64,000 bases of DNA, taken from the NCBI RefSeq assembly GCF_002264395.1, contig NZ_NFVA01000035.1, positions 1 to 64,000 of the forward strand, in the 5' to 3' direction. Origin of the DNA: Paenibacillus sp. VTT E-133291. Its GTDB lineage: Bacteria; Bacillota; Bacilli; Paenibacillales; Paenibacillaceae. Below are positions 36,510-45,048 of this stretch, piece by piece; position 1 is the first letter of the stretch, and every line of letters starts with the position of its first letter. The notes beneath the pieces were generated by a model, which saw only the letters and a list, made by a program, of their open reading frames with translations, ran no database searches and was not told where the DNA came from. Both the position numbers and the translations under genes were made by a program.

Positions 36510-36998
36510 TCACTTTCTGTTGCCCATTAGCTGATCCAACCATCCGCTAGTTGCCTGTATGACTTGCTCGCTAAATGACGGTAAATTATCTTTTTTAGGG
36601 ATCATAAGCTCCATTTGACCTGTGTGCAGCTTATCAAACATGCCAGAGGACATGATCAACAGCGTAAGTGACGCGGCAACAGCATAATGAAAGATTGTTT
36701 TTTCATACCAGCGATATCGCCGTCCACCTTCTTCAACCGCCACTTGTTCCAATAATGCTGAAGATTCCGCCATTGGTTTAACCCATGCTCCCATAATTCT
36801 CTCTGTAAAAGCAGACGAATTCTCCAATGAAGGCAGTTCCTCTTGTAGCTCATCCAACATTTCCATATATGAAGTAAGACTTTCTTCATCTTCCAGCAGT
36901 AACTGTTCCCAATCTTCTCTCACCGCCTCTTCCATATGACCTTCAATATAAGCTTTTGCTTGTTCCCGTTGGATTGGATCGTCTCCATGCTTCATCAT
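36510..36998 (-). CDS. Anti-sigma factor (zinc-less, single-pass membrane)
   Basis: 162 residues. I chose ATG 36998 because it overlaps the sigma stop by four bases (ATGA) with AAGGAGG ten bases upstream; other in-frame ATGs at 37004 and 37034 are less well spaced. The N-terminal ~90 residues are helical and acidic (QREQAKAYIEGHMEEAVRED), as in anti-sigma domains, but there are no cysteines, so the zinc-binding H-x3-C-x2-C motif is absent. One membrane helix at about 103-121, then a short extracytoplasmic tail. It should hold the ECF sigma factor inactive at the membrane. Confidence 0.82.
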   Translation of the reverse strand: MMKHGDDPIQREQAKAYIEGHMEEAVREDWEQLLLEDEESLTSYMEMLDELQEELPSLENSSAFTERIMGAWVKPMAESSALLEQVAVEEGGRRYRWYEKTIFHYAVAASLTLLIMSSGMFDKLHTGQMELMIPKKDNLPSFSEQVIQATSGWLDQLMGNRK

Positions 36999-37543
36999 AG
37001 CCATTCGTCCTCCTTCCAATGATTTCGAATCCATTGTCTTGCCCTATATAATCTGGACTCTACCGTCTTCAGGCTAATTCCCTGCTCTGCAGCAATCTGA
37101 TCATATTTTTTATGTTCCAGATAATAAGCCACCATAATTTCACGATGAGTTTCAGGCAGGCTATTGATTTCACCCAGCAGCCGATCCATCCGATCACGGC
37201 GTATAACACCTGACAACACATCCTCCTCGTTGGAAGCGGTCTGGCTCAGTACAAGCTCATAGTCAACGGGTAGTTCTCTGAGTCGATCTCGTTTACGCTT
37301 AGCATCTATTGCCTTATTTAAGGCGATCCGTGTAATCCATGACTTCAAGCCTTGATAACGGTAGTCAGGGAGAGATTTGTACATCTGTAAAAAAGCTTCC
37401 TGAGCAGCATCTTCAGCCATCCTGACATCGCGTAATACAGAATAAGTAACTTTGTATATTTGCTGACTGTATGTATTCACAAATTGGCGGAAGGCCTCTT
37501 CGTCTCCTTGGCAAATTCGCTTGATCAATAACTCATCTTCAAT
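36995..37543 (-). CDS. ECF-type RNA polymerase sigma factor, apparent ATT start
   Basis: 182 residues if translation begins at ATT 37543. Sigma region 2 (DEEAFRQFVNTYSQQIYKVT, AEDAAQEAFLQMYKSL, LKSWITRIALNKAIDAKR) and region 4 (LPETHREIMVAYYLEHKKYD, GISLKTVESRLYRARQWI) are complete. An excellent AAGGAGGGG site lies 8 bases before ATT, giving an N-terminus read as M-EDELLIKRICQGDEEAF, the usual ECF length. No ATG, GTG or TTG occurs in frame at a suitable distance; the frame stays open upstream only with non-family sequence. It directs RNA polymerase to a stress regulon, probably including this operon. Confidence 0.88.
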   Translation of the reverse strand: MEDELLIKRICQGDEEAFRQFVNTYSQQIYKVTYSVLRDVRMAEDAAQEAFLQMYKSLPDYRYQGLKSWITRIALNKAIDAKRKRDRLRELPVDYELVLSQTASNEEDVLSGVIRRDRMDRLLGEINSLPETHREIMVAYYLEHKKYDQIAAEQGISLKTVESRLYRARQWIRNHWKEDEWL

Positions 37544-37613
37544 GACTCTCCCCTCCTTCCCACAGCAATAGACGCTCTCAATTATAACTACCCCTGCACT
37601 TTTTTTATAAAAT

Positions 37614-37664
37614 ATTAAAAAGAACCGTACTGACTTTAGCGATGGGCTAAAGCAATACGGTTCT
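37614..37664 (-). terminator. Terminator after dnaD
   Basis: Minus strand: AGAACCGTA pairs with TACGGTTCT around an inner CTTTAGC/GCTAAAG stem, followed by five T. It ends the hbd-ackA-asnS-dnaD transcript and separates it from the ECF operon. Confidence 0.9.
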
Positions 37665-37676
37665 CTCCAAAATGAT

Positions 37677-38426
37677 CTATCTTCCGCCATTGCGGAACTT
37701 TTGTGTATAGTCCTTAACATCCTGAGCGTTCTTGACCCGGTTACGGGCCCATTCCAGCAATATTCGATCAATATAACGGAAATGAACCTTTCCTGCAAAT
37801 ACAGATTCCTTCAGTGCTAACAGAATCAGCTCCTCGGGATACCGGTCTTGATCCACCCAACTAGATATCGTCTCACACTCCATCGGAGATAACGGACGAC
37901 CGAATTCCTTTTCGAAAATACTGAACAGATTCCGGCTTTCCTCTTCAGCTCCAAGTTGAGAAGGAGATGAGGGAGGCGTTCCGAATCCGCCCCCTGAAGC
38001 AGCCCGCGGTGCCGACGTTGCATAGCCACCTGCGTGCTTATCTTGCTCATGTTCTTGAACAACTGTCGCTAGATAAGCACCAAGCTTTCCGTATAACCCT
38101 GAGAAATTGTAGCGTTCATAATGGATGTCTCTTAGCTCATCGTTGTCTCCATCGATGCTAATAAAACCTTCCTTCATAAGCTTCTGCAATTCTCCTGCTA
38201 GAACAGAAATGCTACGGCCTGTTACAACCTGAAGCTCCTCAAGAGAAGGGAAATCAACCCCTTCCACCTGCCTGAAAGAAAGCAGATGTATCAGCAGCAT
38301 CGCTTCACTTCCGCTTAAATTGAGCTTCCGGTAATACTTCAGTAATGCGTAAGGTATGACGGCCATTCCGTTCTCCAGACCGAAGGAGACGCCTTCGCCC
38401 CAGGTACTCCATCCTTTGCCGTCCAT
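37677..38426 (-). CDS. dnaD: DNA replication initiation protein DnaD
   Basis: 249 residues. N-terminal DDBH1 winged-helix domain (about 20-115: IPYALLKYYRKLNLSGSEAM, then LLIHLLSFRQ), a linker rich in Gly/Ser/Pro, then the DDBH2 domain with the YxxxIxxxW motif near the end (HFRYIDRILLEWARN). DnaD acts with DnaB and DnaI to load the DnaC helicase at oriC and at restart sites. It follows asnS by 23 bases with an AAAGGGGGA site, the same order as in B. subtilis. Confidence 0.94.
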   Translation of the reverse strand: MDGKGWSTWGEGVSFGLENGMAVIPYALLKYYRKLNLSGSEAMLLIHLLSFRQVEGVDFPSLEELQVVTGRSISVLAGELQKLMKEGFISIDGDNDELRDIHYERYNFSGLYGKLGAYLATVVQEHEQDKHAGGYATSAPRAASGGGFGTPPSSPSQLGAEEESRNLFSIFEKEFGRPLSPMECETISSWVDQDRYPEELILLALKESVFAGKVHFRYIDRILLEWARNRVKNAQDVKDYTQKFRNGGR

Positions 38427-38449
38427 GAACGTCCCCCTTTAAATATAAA

Positions 38450-39748
38450 TTATGGGTAGAGACGGTACAGTGTACGCGGGAATGGAATAGTCTCACGTAC
38501 ATGGTCAAGACCACAGATCCATGCTACAGTACGCTCAAGTCCAAGTCCAAAACCAGAGTGAGGTACTGATCCGTAAGTACGCAGATCCATGTACCATTTG
38601 TAAGAGTCCATTGACAAGTTATGCTCTTTATAACGCTCTTCAAGCAGTGCAGGATCATCGATCCGCTGAGAACCACCAATAATCTCACCGTAGCCTTCTG
38701 GAGCGATCATATCAGCACACAGCACGACTTCCGGACGATTTGGATCTGGCTTCATGTAGAACGCTTTGAAAGAAGCAGGGTAATGAGTGATAAATACAGG
38801 TTTATCGTATGCTTCTGCGATTGCTGTTTCGTGAGGTGCACCGAAATCATCGCCCCAAGAGATATCTTCAAAGCCTTTATCGTTCAAGAACTTAATTGCA
38901 TCGTCATAAGTAATACGTGGGAATGGGGCTTTAATATTCTCCAGTTTGGAAATATCGCGACCTACCGTTTCCAACTCTGCACGGCAATTCTTCAATACGG
39001 ATTGCACTACGAAGCTAATGAACTCTTCCTGTACTTTCAAGCTTTCTTCGTGATCTGTAAAAGCCATTTCTGGCTCGATCATCCAGAACTCGATTAAGTG
39101 GCGGCGAGTCTTTGATTTCTCCGCACGGAAAGTGGGTCCAAAGGAATAGACACGGCCCAGGGCCATTGCCGCAGCTTCCATATACAACTGTCCGCTTTGT
39201 GTTAGATAGGCATCCTCATCGAAGTACTTCGTGTGGAACAAGTTAGTAGTTCCTTCTGCTGACGTTGGCGTCAGAATCGGAGGATCAACCTTTGTAAATC
39301 CACTCTCGTTGAAGAACTGTTGAATTGCACGAATAATTTCCGCGCGAATTACCAGAACAGCCCGTTGCTTCGAGGCACGTAGCCAGAGGTGACGGTGATC
39401 CATCAAGAAATCTACGCCATGCTCTTTCGGAGTAATTGGATAATTCTCTGTAAGATGCAGGACTTCAATTCCAGTTACAGTCATTTCAAAACCTGATTGA
39501 CTGCGAGGTTCCTCGCGAATAATTCCGGTCACATACAAAGAACTTTCTTGTGTGAGGCTCTTAGCTGCATCCCATACCTCTTCAGGTACTTCAGATTTCA
39601 CTACAACTCCCTGAATATAACCTGTACCATCACGAAGCTGCAGGAACTGAATTTTACCACTGGAGCGCTTGTTGTTTACCCAACAACCGATAACAACACT
39701 CTCTCCAACATGTTCATTCACGTTCTTAATTACACTCTTGTTAGCCAT
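38450..39748 (-). CDS. asnS: Asparagine-tRNA ligase
   Basis: 432 residues. An N-terminal OB-fold anticodon-binding domain ([20 protein letters not shown]) and a class II catalytic domain with motif 2 around [20 protein letters not shown] and motif 3 [13 protein letters not shown]. The [13 protein letters not shown] stretch is typical of AsnRS. It starts 21 bases after the ackA stop, leaving no room for its own leader, so expression depends on the upstream genes or an internal promoter. Confidence 0.96.
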   Translation of the reverse strand: MANKSVIKNVNEHVGESVVIGCWVNNKRSSGKIQFLQLRDGTGYIQGVVVKSEVPEEVWDAAKSLTQESSLYVTGIIREEPRSQSGFEMTVTGIEVLHLTENYPITPKEHGVDFLMDHRHLWLRASKQRAVLVIRAEIIRAIQQFFNESGFTKVDPPILTPTSAEGTTNLFHTKYFDEDAYLTQSGQLYMEAAAMALGRVYSFGPTFRAEKSKTRRHLIEFWMIEPEMAFTDHEESLKVQEEFISFVVQSVLKNCRAELETVGRDISKLENIKAPFPRITYDDAIKFLNDKGFEDISWGDDFGAPHETAIAEAYDKPVFITHYPASFKAFYMKPDPNRPEVVLCADMIAPEGYGEIIGGSQRIDDPALLEERYKEHNLSMDSYKWYMDLRTYGSVPHSGFGLGLERTVAWICGLDHVRETIPFPRTLYRLYP

Positions 39749-39769
39749 GCCTTCAATCTCTCCTCTAAT

Positions 39770-40978
39770 TTAGCCGTTAATTCCTTGCACAATACGGTGT
39801 GTATCACGTGCAATGACAAGTTCTTCGTTTGTCGGAACTACTAGCACTTGTACCTTAGAATCTACCGTAGAGATACGACGTGGATCGCCGGAACGAACTT
39901 TGTTAGCTTCAGCATCCAACTCAATACCCAAGAAAGTAAGGTTATTTAGCAGTTTCTCACGAAGCAATGAAGCATTTTCACCAACACCGGCAGTAAATAT
40001 GATCGCATCTACACCGTTCATCGCAGCCGTATATGAACCGATATACTTGCGCAAGCGGTACTCATACATTTCAAAAGCTAGCGTGGAATTAGGCTCACCT
40101 TTTTCCATACCATCAATAATATCACGCATGTCACTGCTTACGCCCGAAATGGCTAAGAGACCACTATGTTTATTCAACATGGAGTTCACTTCACCTACGG
40201 ACAATTCTTCCTTGTTCATCACGTAAGGGACAATTGCTGGGTCAAGATCACCACTACGAGTACCCATCATCAAACCTTCCAGAGGGGTCATACCCATGGA
40301 AGTATCCACGGACACTCCACCTTGAACTGCAGTTACACTACCGCCGTTACCAATATGACAAGTAATGATCTTCAGATCTTCCAGCGGACGCTCCAAGTAC
40401 TCCGCAGCAGCCTTGCTTACGAAGTCGTGTGATGTACCGTGTGCGCCATAACGACGAACTTTATATTTATTGTACAGTACTCTAGGAATAGCGTACATAT
40501 AAGCTTTTTCAGGCATAGTTTGGTGGAATGCAGTATCGAATACAACAACCTGCGGTACACCCGGCATATTTACTTCAGAAGCCGTAATCCCCATCATTGC
40601 TGCCGGGTTATGCAGTGGTGCAAGGTCAAACAATTGACGAATTTTCGTTTTTGCGTCAGCATCCACAAGAGCGGAGGCCTTGAAGAACTCACCACCATGT
40701 ACTACACGGTGACCTACAGCATCAATTTCTTTAATGGATTCAATAACACCATGCTCTTTGTCTGTAAGACAGGCAATGACTTTACGGATTGCAGTATTAT
40801 GTTCCAGAATTTCGCTTACTTCTGTCACTTCCGCTTTGCCAGTCGGTTTATGATTCAGAATGGAGGAATCCATTCCAATACGTTCAACCAGACCTTTAGC
40901 CAAAACCGATTCATCAGTCATGTTATACAGCTGATATTTCAATGAAGAACTACCTGAGTTAATAACTAGAATATTCAT
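39770..40978 (-). CDS. ackA: Acetate kinase
   Basis: 402 residues, an ASKHA-fold kinase. N-terminal VINSGSSSLKYQLY (residue 4 onward), the ADP/phosphate region ITCHIGNGGSVTAVQGG, DTSMGMTPLEGLMMGTRSGD and FTAGVGENA. It converts acetyl phosphate and ADP to acetate and ATP. The start overlaps the hbd stop by four bases (ATGA), so the two are translationally coupled. Activity on propionyl or butyryl phosphate cannot be judged from sequence alone. Confidence 0.95.
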   Translation of the reverse strand: MNILVINSGSSSLKYQLYNMTDESVLAKGLVERIGMDSSILNHKPTGKAEVTEVSEILEHNTAIRKVIACLTDKEHGVIESIKEIDAVGHRVVHGGEFFKASALVDADAKTKIRQLFDLAPLHNPAAMMGITASEVNMPGVPQVVVFDTAFHQTMPEKAYMYAIPRVLYNKYKVRRYGAHGTSHDFVSKAAAEYLERPLEDLKIITCHIGNGGSVTAVQGGVSVDTSMGMTPLEGLMMGTRSGDLDPAIVPYVMNKEELSVGEVNSMLNKHSGLLAISGVSSDMRDIIDGMEKGEPNSTLAFEMYEYRLRKYIGSYTAAMNGVDAIIFTAGVGENASLLREKLLNNLTFLGIELDAEANKVRSGDPRRISTVDSKVQVLVVPTNEELVIARDTHRIVQGING

Positions 40979-41847
40979 ACACGGTCACCATCCTTGTCGT
41001 ACTTGAAGAAGCCTTCTCCTGATTTCATACCCAGTTGTCCTGCACGTACCATCTTTTTAAGAATAGTAGAAGGACGGTATTTCAGTTCTCCGTATTCACG
41101 GAACATATTTTCGAGTGCAGCAAGTACCGAATCCAGGCCGAATCTGTCAGCCATTTCAAGCGGTCCATATTGGAATTGATAACCAATACGCATAGCATCG
41201 TCAATATCCTGTGCAGAGGCAACGCCTTCTTGCAGCACATGCATAGCTTCATTGATGAACAAGCAAATGAGGCGTGATGTTACAAATCCTGGGGATTCAT
41301 AAATCATTACACCTTTTTTCTCAACAATCTCATCAACAAAGGCTTTTGTATCTTCAAAAGTAGCATCTGAGGTTTTCAGACCGCGTACAATTTCAACAAG
41401 ATCTACTTTAGCTACAGGATATATGAAATGCATACCGATAACGCGTTCCGGATACATTGTAGAACTTGCAAGTTCAGTCAAGCTAAGTGTTGACGTATTG
41501 CTGGCAAGAATAATGTGGTTTGGACATACTTGATCCAGTTGATTCAAAATCTTTTTCTTTTCTTCCAAATCCTCAACGATTGTTTCGATAACCATGTCAC
41601 AAGAGCTAAGCTCCGCGAAATGTGTCACTTTTTGAATGCGGCTAAGAATCAACTTCTTCTCAGCTTGAGTGATCGCCCATTTCTCCAGTTGCTTATCTAG
41701 ACTTGTCTCGATCATTTCGTAAGAGTAGTCCAGTTTCTCTGCGGTTTTCTCCACCAGCAATACATCCAGGCCTTTGGCTGCTAACATTTCAGCAATACCT
41801 TGTCCCATTGTGCCACCGCCGATGACACCTATTTTTTTGAAATTCAT
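40975..41847 (-). CDS. 3-hydroxybutyryl-CoA dehydrogenase
   Basis: 290 residues. N-terminal Rossmann fold with KIGVIGGGTMGQGIAEMLA, and a C-terminal 3HCDH domain (PGFVTSRLICLFINEAMHVL). The catalytic His lies in GMHFIYPV and the partner Glu in VDLVEIV; the usual HFFNP is HFIYP here, a small deviation. It interconverts acetoacetyl-CoA and 3-hydroxybutyryl-CoA (Hbd/MmgB type). It is first in a run with ackA, asnS and dnaD, with an AAAGGATGGAG site upstream. Coupling to acetate kinase suggests overflow or fatty-acid-type carbon metabolism. Confidence 0.9.
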   Translation of the reverse strand: MNFKKIGVIGGGTMGQGIAEMLAAKGLDVLLVEKTAEKLDYSYEMIETSLDKQLEKWAITQAEKKLILSRIQKVTHFAELSSCDMVIETIVEDLEEKKKILNQLDQVCPNHIILASNTSTLSLTELASSTMYPERVIGMHFIYPVAKVDLVEIVRGLKTSDATFEDTKAFVDEIVEKKGVMIYESPGFVTSRLICLFINEAMHVLQEGVASAQDIDDAMRIGYQFQYGPLEMADRFGLDSVLAALENMFREYGELKYRPSTILKKMVRAGQLGMKSGEGFFKYDKDGDRV

Positions 41848-41957
41848 AAAAAAGTCTCCATCCTTTCAGGTATCTATACTTTTGTATTGTACCTTGTCTG
41901 TCGCAAAAATTTATAAAGCCCGACATATAATGATATCTTAGCATGCCTGAAAAGTAA

Positions 41958-41990
41958 AAAAAAATAACCAGCATAAATATTTATGCTGGT
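41958..41990 (-). terminator. Terminator overlapping the stop codon of the FtsH-like gene
   Basis: ACCAGCATAAAT / ATTTATGCTGGT (41967-41990) is a perfect 24-base palindrome followed on the minus strand by a run of nine T interrupted by one A. The TAA stop (41981-41983) lies within the 5' arm of the hairpin. Confidence 0.88.
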
Positions 41991-43483
41991 AAAAGGACGC
42001 TGTCACGAAATTGACATCGAAATTGCTCTCCAGAGAGTACTTCTTCCTTCATTAAAATGTCAAGAGAGTAATCAAATACATTTCGTTGCTTTTCAAGGTG
42101 CTCATGAGTACGAACCATCAGTTCATCCAATATCTTACTATTTTCCTTCATAAGCTCTTCAGTGGTAACCATTTCCAGCTTGGCGATACCCAGCGAAGTT
42201 AAACCTGACTTCATCATCGTTTCCACAATATTCAGCGCCTGATCAAAGTCACCCCGCGAACCTGTGCTTCGTCCGCCATAATACATCTCTTCAGCCGCCG
42301 CTCCACCAAGTGCAATCATAATCTGATCTTCCAAATAATCTTTGGTGTACAAATACTGCTCTTGCTGAGGATTATGCCGCACATAACCAAGGGCTTGCCC
42401 ACGTGGAGTCAATGTAACCTGACTGACGCTTCCGGGACGCAGGAGCTCTGCCATAATGGCATGTCCCAATTCATGAATGGCGACCCGCTTTTTCTCTTCG
42501 TGATTGGTTTCTCGATCCGTTTTTTCACCCATCATTACCTTGTCAATTGCCATCGACAGATGCCGCTGCTCAACTTTCGTCAAGTCCTCACGCATCATAT
42601 AAATCGCAGCCTCATTCATGACACTTTCAAGCTGAGCACCGGAAAAGCCATAGGCTTCTTCTGCGATTTTATCGAGACTCACTTCTTCATGAAGAGGTTT
42701 ATTCTTAGCATGCAATTCCAGAATCGATTTGCGGCCCTTCTTGTCAGGCATGTCCACTTGAATATGACGATCAAACCGTCCAGGACGTAGCAATGCCGAA
42801 TCCAGCATCTCTTTGCGGTTCGTTGCAGCTACCAACAGAATACGCGGTGTCTCATTATTATAAATACCATCCATTTCAGTCAGCAGCTGATTTAAGGTCT
42901 GATCATATTCACGCTGCTGCCCACCTTCACGCTTACCGCCAATTACATCAATTTCGTCTATGAAAATAATAGCGCTTTGCTTGTTCTCTTTAGCGGCACG
43001 GGTACGTGCATCCTTAAACAAATCACGAATACGGCCAGCACCGACACCCACATACATTTCCACAAATTCACTGCCTGATGCAGCTACGAATACTGAGTTT
43101 GTATAATGGGCTGCCGCTCTAGCCATAAGGGTCTTACCTGTTCCTGGAGGGCCTGTAAGCAGAATCCCTTTCAAAGGACGAATCCCAAATTTACTGATTT
43201 CCTCATGCCGGATCAAGAAATCGAGTGCTTCACGGAGCTCCTGCTTTGCATTGTCTTGCCCACCAATTTCTTCAAAAGTGAGTTTTGAAGGTCCTTCCTT
43301 CTTGCGTTTCTTTCCAGCACCGGCGTTCACCGTAAGCCCGCCACGTAAATGAGCAATGATAAGTAGTGCAGTAAGCATCCCAGCTGCTATAACTATAGGG
43401 AATATATTAATACCTAAAAAAGCCATGAAAATAAACAGTACAGGAATAAATCCGATTAAAATTTCTTTAAGGTATTTAGGCAT
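41981..43483 (-). CDS. Short FtsH-like membrane AAA+ metalloprotease
   Basis: 500 residues, shorter than FtsH (about 640). Two closely spaced membrane segments at the N-terminus (about 7-46) lie almost back to back, so the extracytoplasmic FtsH domain of ~70 residues is missing. AAA+ module: Walker A GPPGTGKT (111-118), Walker B IIFIDEIDVIGGKR, SRH ATNRKEMLDSALLRPGRFD. Peptidase: zinc motif HELGH (His337, Glu338, His341), and the third ligand Asp in the RGDFDQAL region. The C-terminus is truncated relative to FtsH. Its start overlaps the previous gene by 8 bases. Probably a second, specialised FtsH-type protease beside a canonical FtsH elsewhere. Confidence 0.88.
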   Translation of the reverse strand: MPKYLKEILIGFIPVLFIFMAFLGINIFPIVIAAGMLTALLIIAHLRGGLTVNAGAGKKRKKEGPSKLTFEEIGGQDNAKQELREALDFLIRHEEISKFGIRPLKGILLTGPPGTGKTLMARAAAHYTNSVFVAASGSEFVEMYVGVGAGRIRDLFKDARTRAAKENKQSAIIFIDEIDVIGGKREGGQQREYDQTLNQLLTEMDGIYNNETPRILLVAATNRKEMLDSALLRPGRFDRHIQVDMPDKKGRKSILELHAKNKPLHEEVSLDKIAEEAYGFSGAQLESVMNEAAIYMMREDLTKVEQRHLSMAIDKVMMGEKTDRETNHEEKKRVAIHELGHAIMAELLRPGSVSQVTLTPRGQALGYVRHNPQQEQYLYTKDYLEDQIMIALGGAAAEEMYYGGRSTGSRGDFDQALNIVETMMKSGLTSLGIAKLEMVTTEELMKENSKILDELMVRTHEHLEKQRNVFDYSLDILMKEEVLSGEQFRCQFRDSVLLPA

Positions 43484-44018
43484 TATTCCATACCCCCAAG
43501 GTCGCAGGTTTGCGTGGTAAAATTATAAATTTGCTTTCTTTCCCGTTACTCAAGCTTACATACACGTTTGTGTCGTCGATTTCAGTTGTTGCTATCACAT
43601 CTTTATAGTCGGTATTCTGCTCTTTCAATCTATCAAGTTCAGCAGGTATAAGAGTATATTTACGGCTCTCCATCGCTTCAGCTACAGAGAACAACGCTTT
43701 ATCCCAGTAATTATCCAATAATTCACTGGAGTTTTGCTCCACATCCAGTTTAAGTTTACGTCCCTCAATCACTGATTTTCCTTCTTTGGAAACATACGAT
43801 ACCAGATCACGTAAATTCGTGCCCGGCTGTAATTCAAGTTTCAAAGTGACCTCATCACGGTTAATACTAATATGTGAAGTATTCACTCCTTCATAGCCTG
43901 ATACTATCTTTTGGAGTGGTTCCTGTAAAGCAAACTGACGATATAAAAAGAATCCTCCGAATAATAGCGTAGCGGACAGTAGAGACGTTATCAGTACAGG
44001 TACAAGACGTAATTTCAA
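43476..44018 (-). CDS. Membrane-anchored protein coupled to the FtsH-like protease
   Basis: 180 residues from TTG 44018, which has AGGAGG seven bases upstream. One N-terminal membrane helix (about 3-26), then a soluble, probably extracytoplasmic region with Lys/Glu-rich helices (VSGYEGVNTSHISINRDEV, EGRKLKLDVEQNSSELLDNY). No catalytic motif is seen and I do not recognise the family. Its stop overlaps the start of the FtsH-like gene by 8 bases, so both proteins are made together. It may supply the outside domain that the protease lacks, or act as its substrate adaptor; both are inference. Confidence 0.8.
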   Translation of the reverse strand: MKLRLVPVLITSLLSATLLFGGFFLYRQFALQEPLQKIVSGYEGVNTSHISINRDEVTLKLELQPGTNLRDLVSYVSKEGKSVIEGRKLKLDVEQNSSELLDNYWDKALFSVAEAMESRKYTLIPAELDRLKEQNTDYKDVIATTEIDDTNVYVSLSNGKESKFIILPRKPATLGVWNNA

Positions 44019-44365
44019 GAAACGTCCTCCTCTCAAAGATGACAAAACGATAAACAGGATGATCCAAAATCACAGCCGTTAATGCTCATCAGAGCCTAAC
44101 GTTCTACTACTACTCTTCTAATTACAAACAGTAGTATATCACAGGTGTATATACGAAAATGATAAAAAGTGTGAATATATTTAAAATTTTATTTTTTAAA
44201 TATTTCCATTTCATTAAAAATATTGATTTATTTCGACAAAAACAGGCCTTTATCTCTAATTAACAGGCCTATTTTCGTATGCGGTTTTGACGACAATATA
44301 TAAAAACTACTCTTATAGTATATCACATTACGTATACTTTTAGTGTATCAATCTAATATGTTATA
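44019..44365. other. AT-rich intergenic region with imperfect direct repeats
   Basis: No gene seen. Two related stretches, about 44106-44145 and 44307-44335, share CTACTCTT and AGTATATCACA. The octamer ACAGGCCT occurs twice (about 44241 and 44263). The promoter of the gene starting at 44018 should lie here, but I cannot choose between several AT-rich candidates. Confidence 0.5.
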
Positions 44366-44398
44366 TAAAAACAAGCGAACCATAAATAGTCCGCTTGT
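44366..44398 (-). terminator. Terminator of the tseB-like gene
   Basis: Minus strand: ACAAGCGGAC pairs with GTTCGCTTGT (one mismatch) across an eight-base loop, followed by a T run, 26 bases after the stop at 44424. Confidence 0.85.
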
Positions 44399-44423
44399 TT
44401 CTCCTAAAGTAATTTTGTTTAAC

Positions 44424-44942
44424 TTAGCGGCTAGGTAAACTGTATCCTTCACCCATTCGAGCCCCATCTGAGAACCGATAAAATTGATAATAATACCGAC
44501 CGCTTTGTTTATAAAAAAGCTGCCAAGCATACTCTCCGTTATACACCCCCGGTAACAACCGTTCAATGCTAATATCCGGGAGATCGGCTTTTATAAGACT
44601 ACGCATTTTTTCTTCAGAGGTCCCTTTACTTAGTTCCTCGGCGAATACTGCGTCGGCGCCTTCGGCAAACTTCCCATCTACAGTAAAGCGTACCCAAACC
44701 ATCAACTCGGTCCCGGATTCATTCTTCCCTGTTAAGACCCAGTAGACTGCATTTTCATCCCACACGGATTTCTGTGCTTTAGTTACCTCTGTTAGACCCG
44801 CGCTGGTTTTGGCGACATCCTTAGCGATATCTCGCTCGTTCCATTGATCTTTCATAATATAAGCATAGAACTGGATGAGTCCGAACAGAAGGAGCAGAAT
44901 CAGAACTGACCCCAGGAGGATCCATTTTTTCCTTTTCTTCAA
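44424..44942 (-). CDS. DUF5590 protein, YpmB/TseB-like cell-wall elongation regulator
   Basis: 172 residues from a TTG start with GGGAG seven bases upstream. A basic N-terminus, one membrane helix (about 8-28), then an extracytoplasmic domain of about 140 residues with a DUF5590/PepSY-like pattern (VYWVLTGKNESGTELMVWV and EYAWQLFYKQSGRYYYQFYR). B. subtilis TseB (YpmB) interacts with PBP2A in cell elongation and is encoded just upstream of aspB-asnS; here it lies about 4.7 kb from asnS with unrelated genes between. Identification rests on this pattern and the neighbourhood. Confidence 0.78.
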   Translation of the reverse strand: MKKRKKWILLGSVLILLLLFGLIQFYAYIMKDQWNERDIAKDVAKTSAGLTEVTKAQKSVWDENAVYWVLTGKNESGTELMVWVRFTVDGKFAEGADAVFAEELSKGTSEEKMRSLIKADLPDISIERLLPGVYNGEYAWQLFYKQSGRYYYQFYRFSDGARMGEGYSLPSR

Positions 44943-45048
44943 GGTACAGCTCCCTTTCTAGTAATATATCTTTTTTGATTATATAACACACCCGTGTGTT
45001 TATCCAAAGTTTCATATCTCTTTCAATGATCTAATGATCAGAAACACA

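Noticed and set aside
38621-39097. 158-codon plus-strand frame opposite asnS
   Set aside because: Antisense shadow, no ribosome binding site, and asnS is certain.
39749-39769. Asparagine T-box ahead of asnS
   Set aside because: Only 21 bases separate the ackA stop from the asnS start, too few for a T-box.
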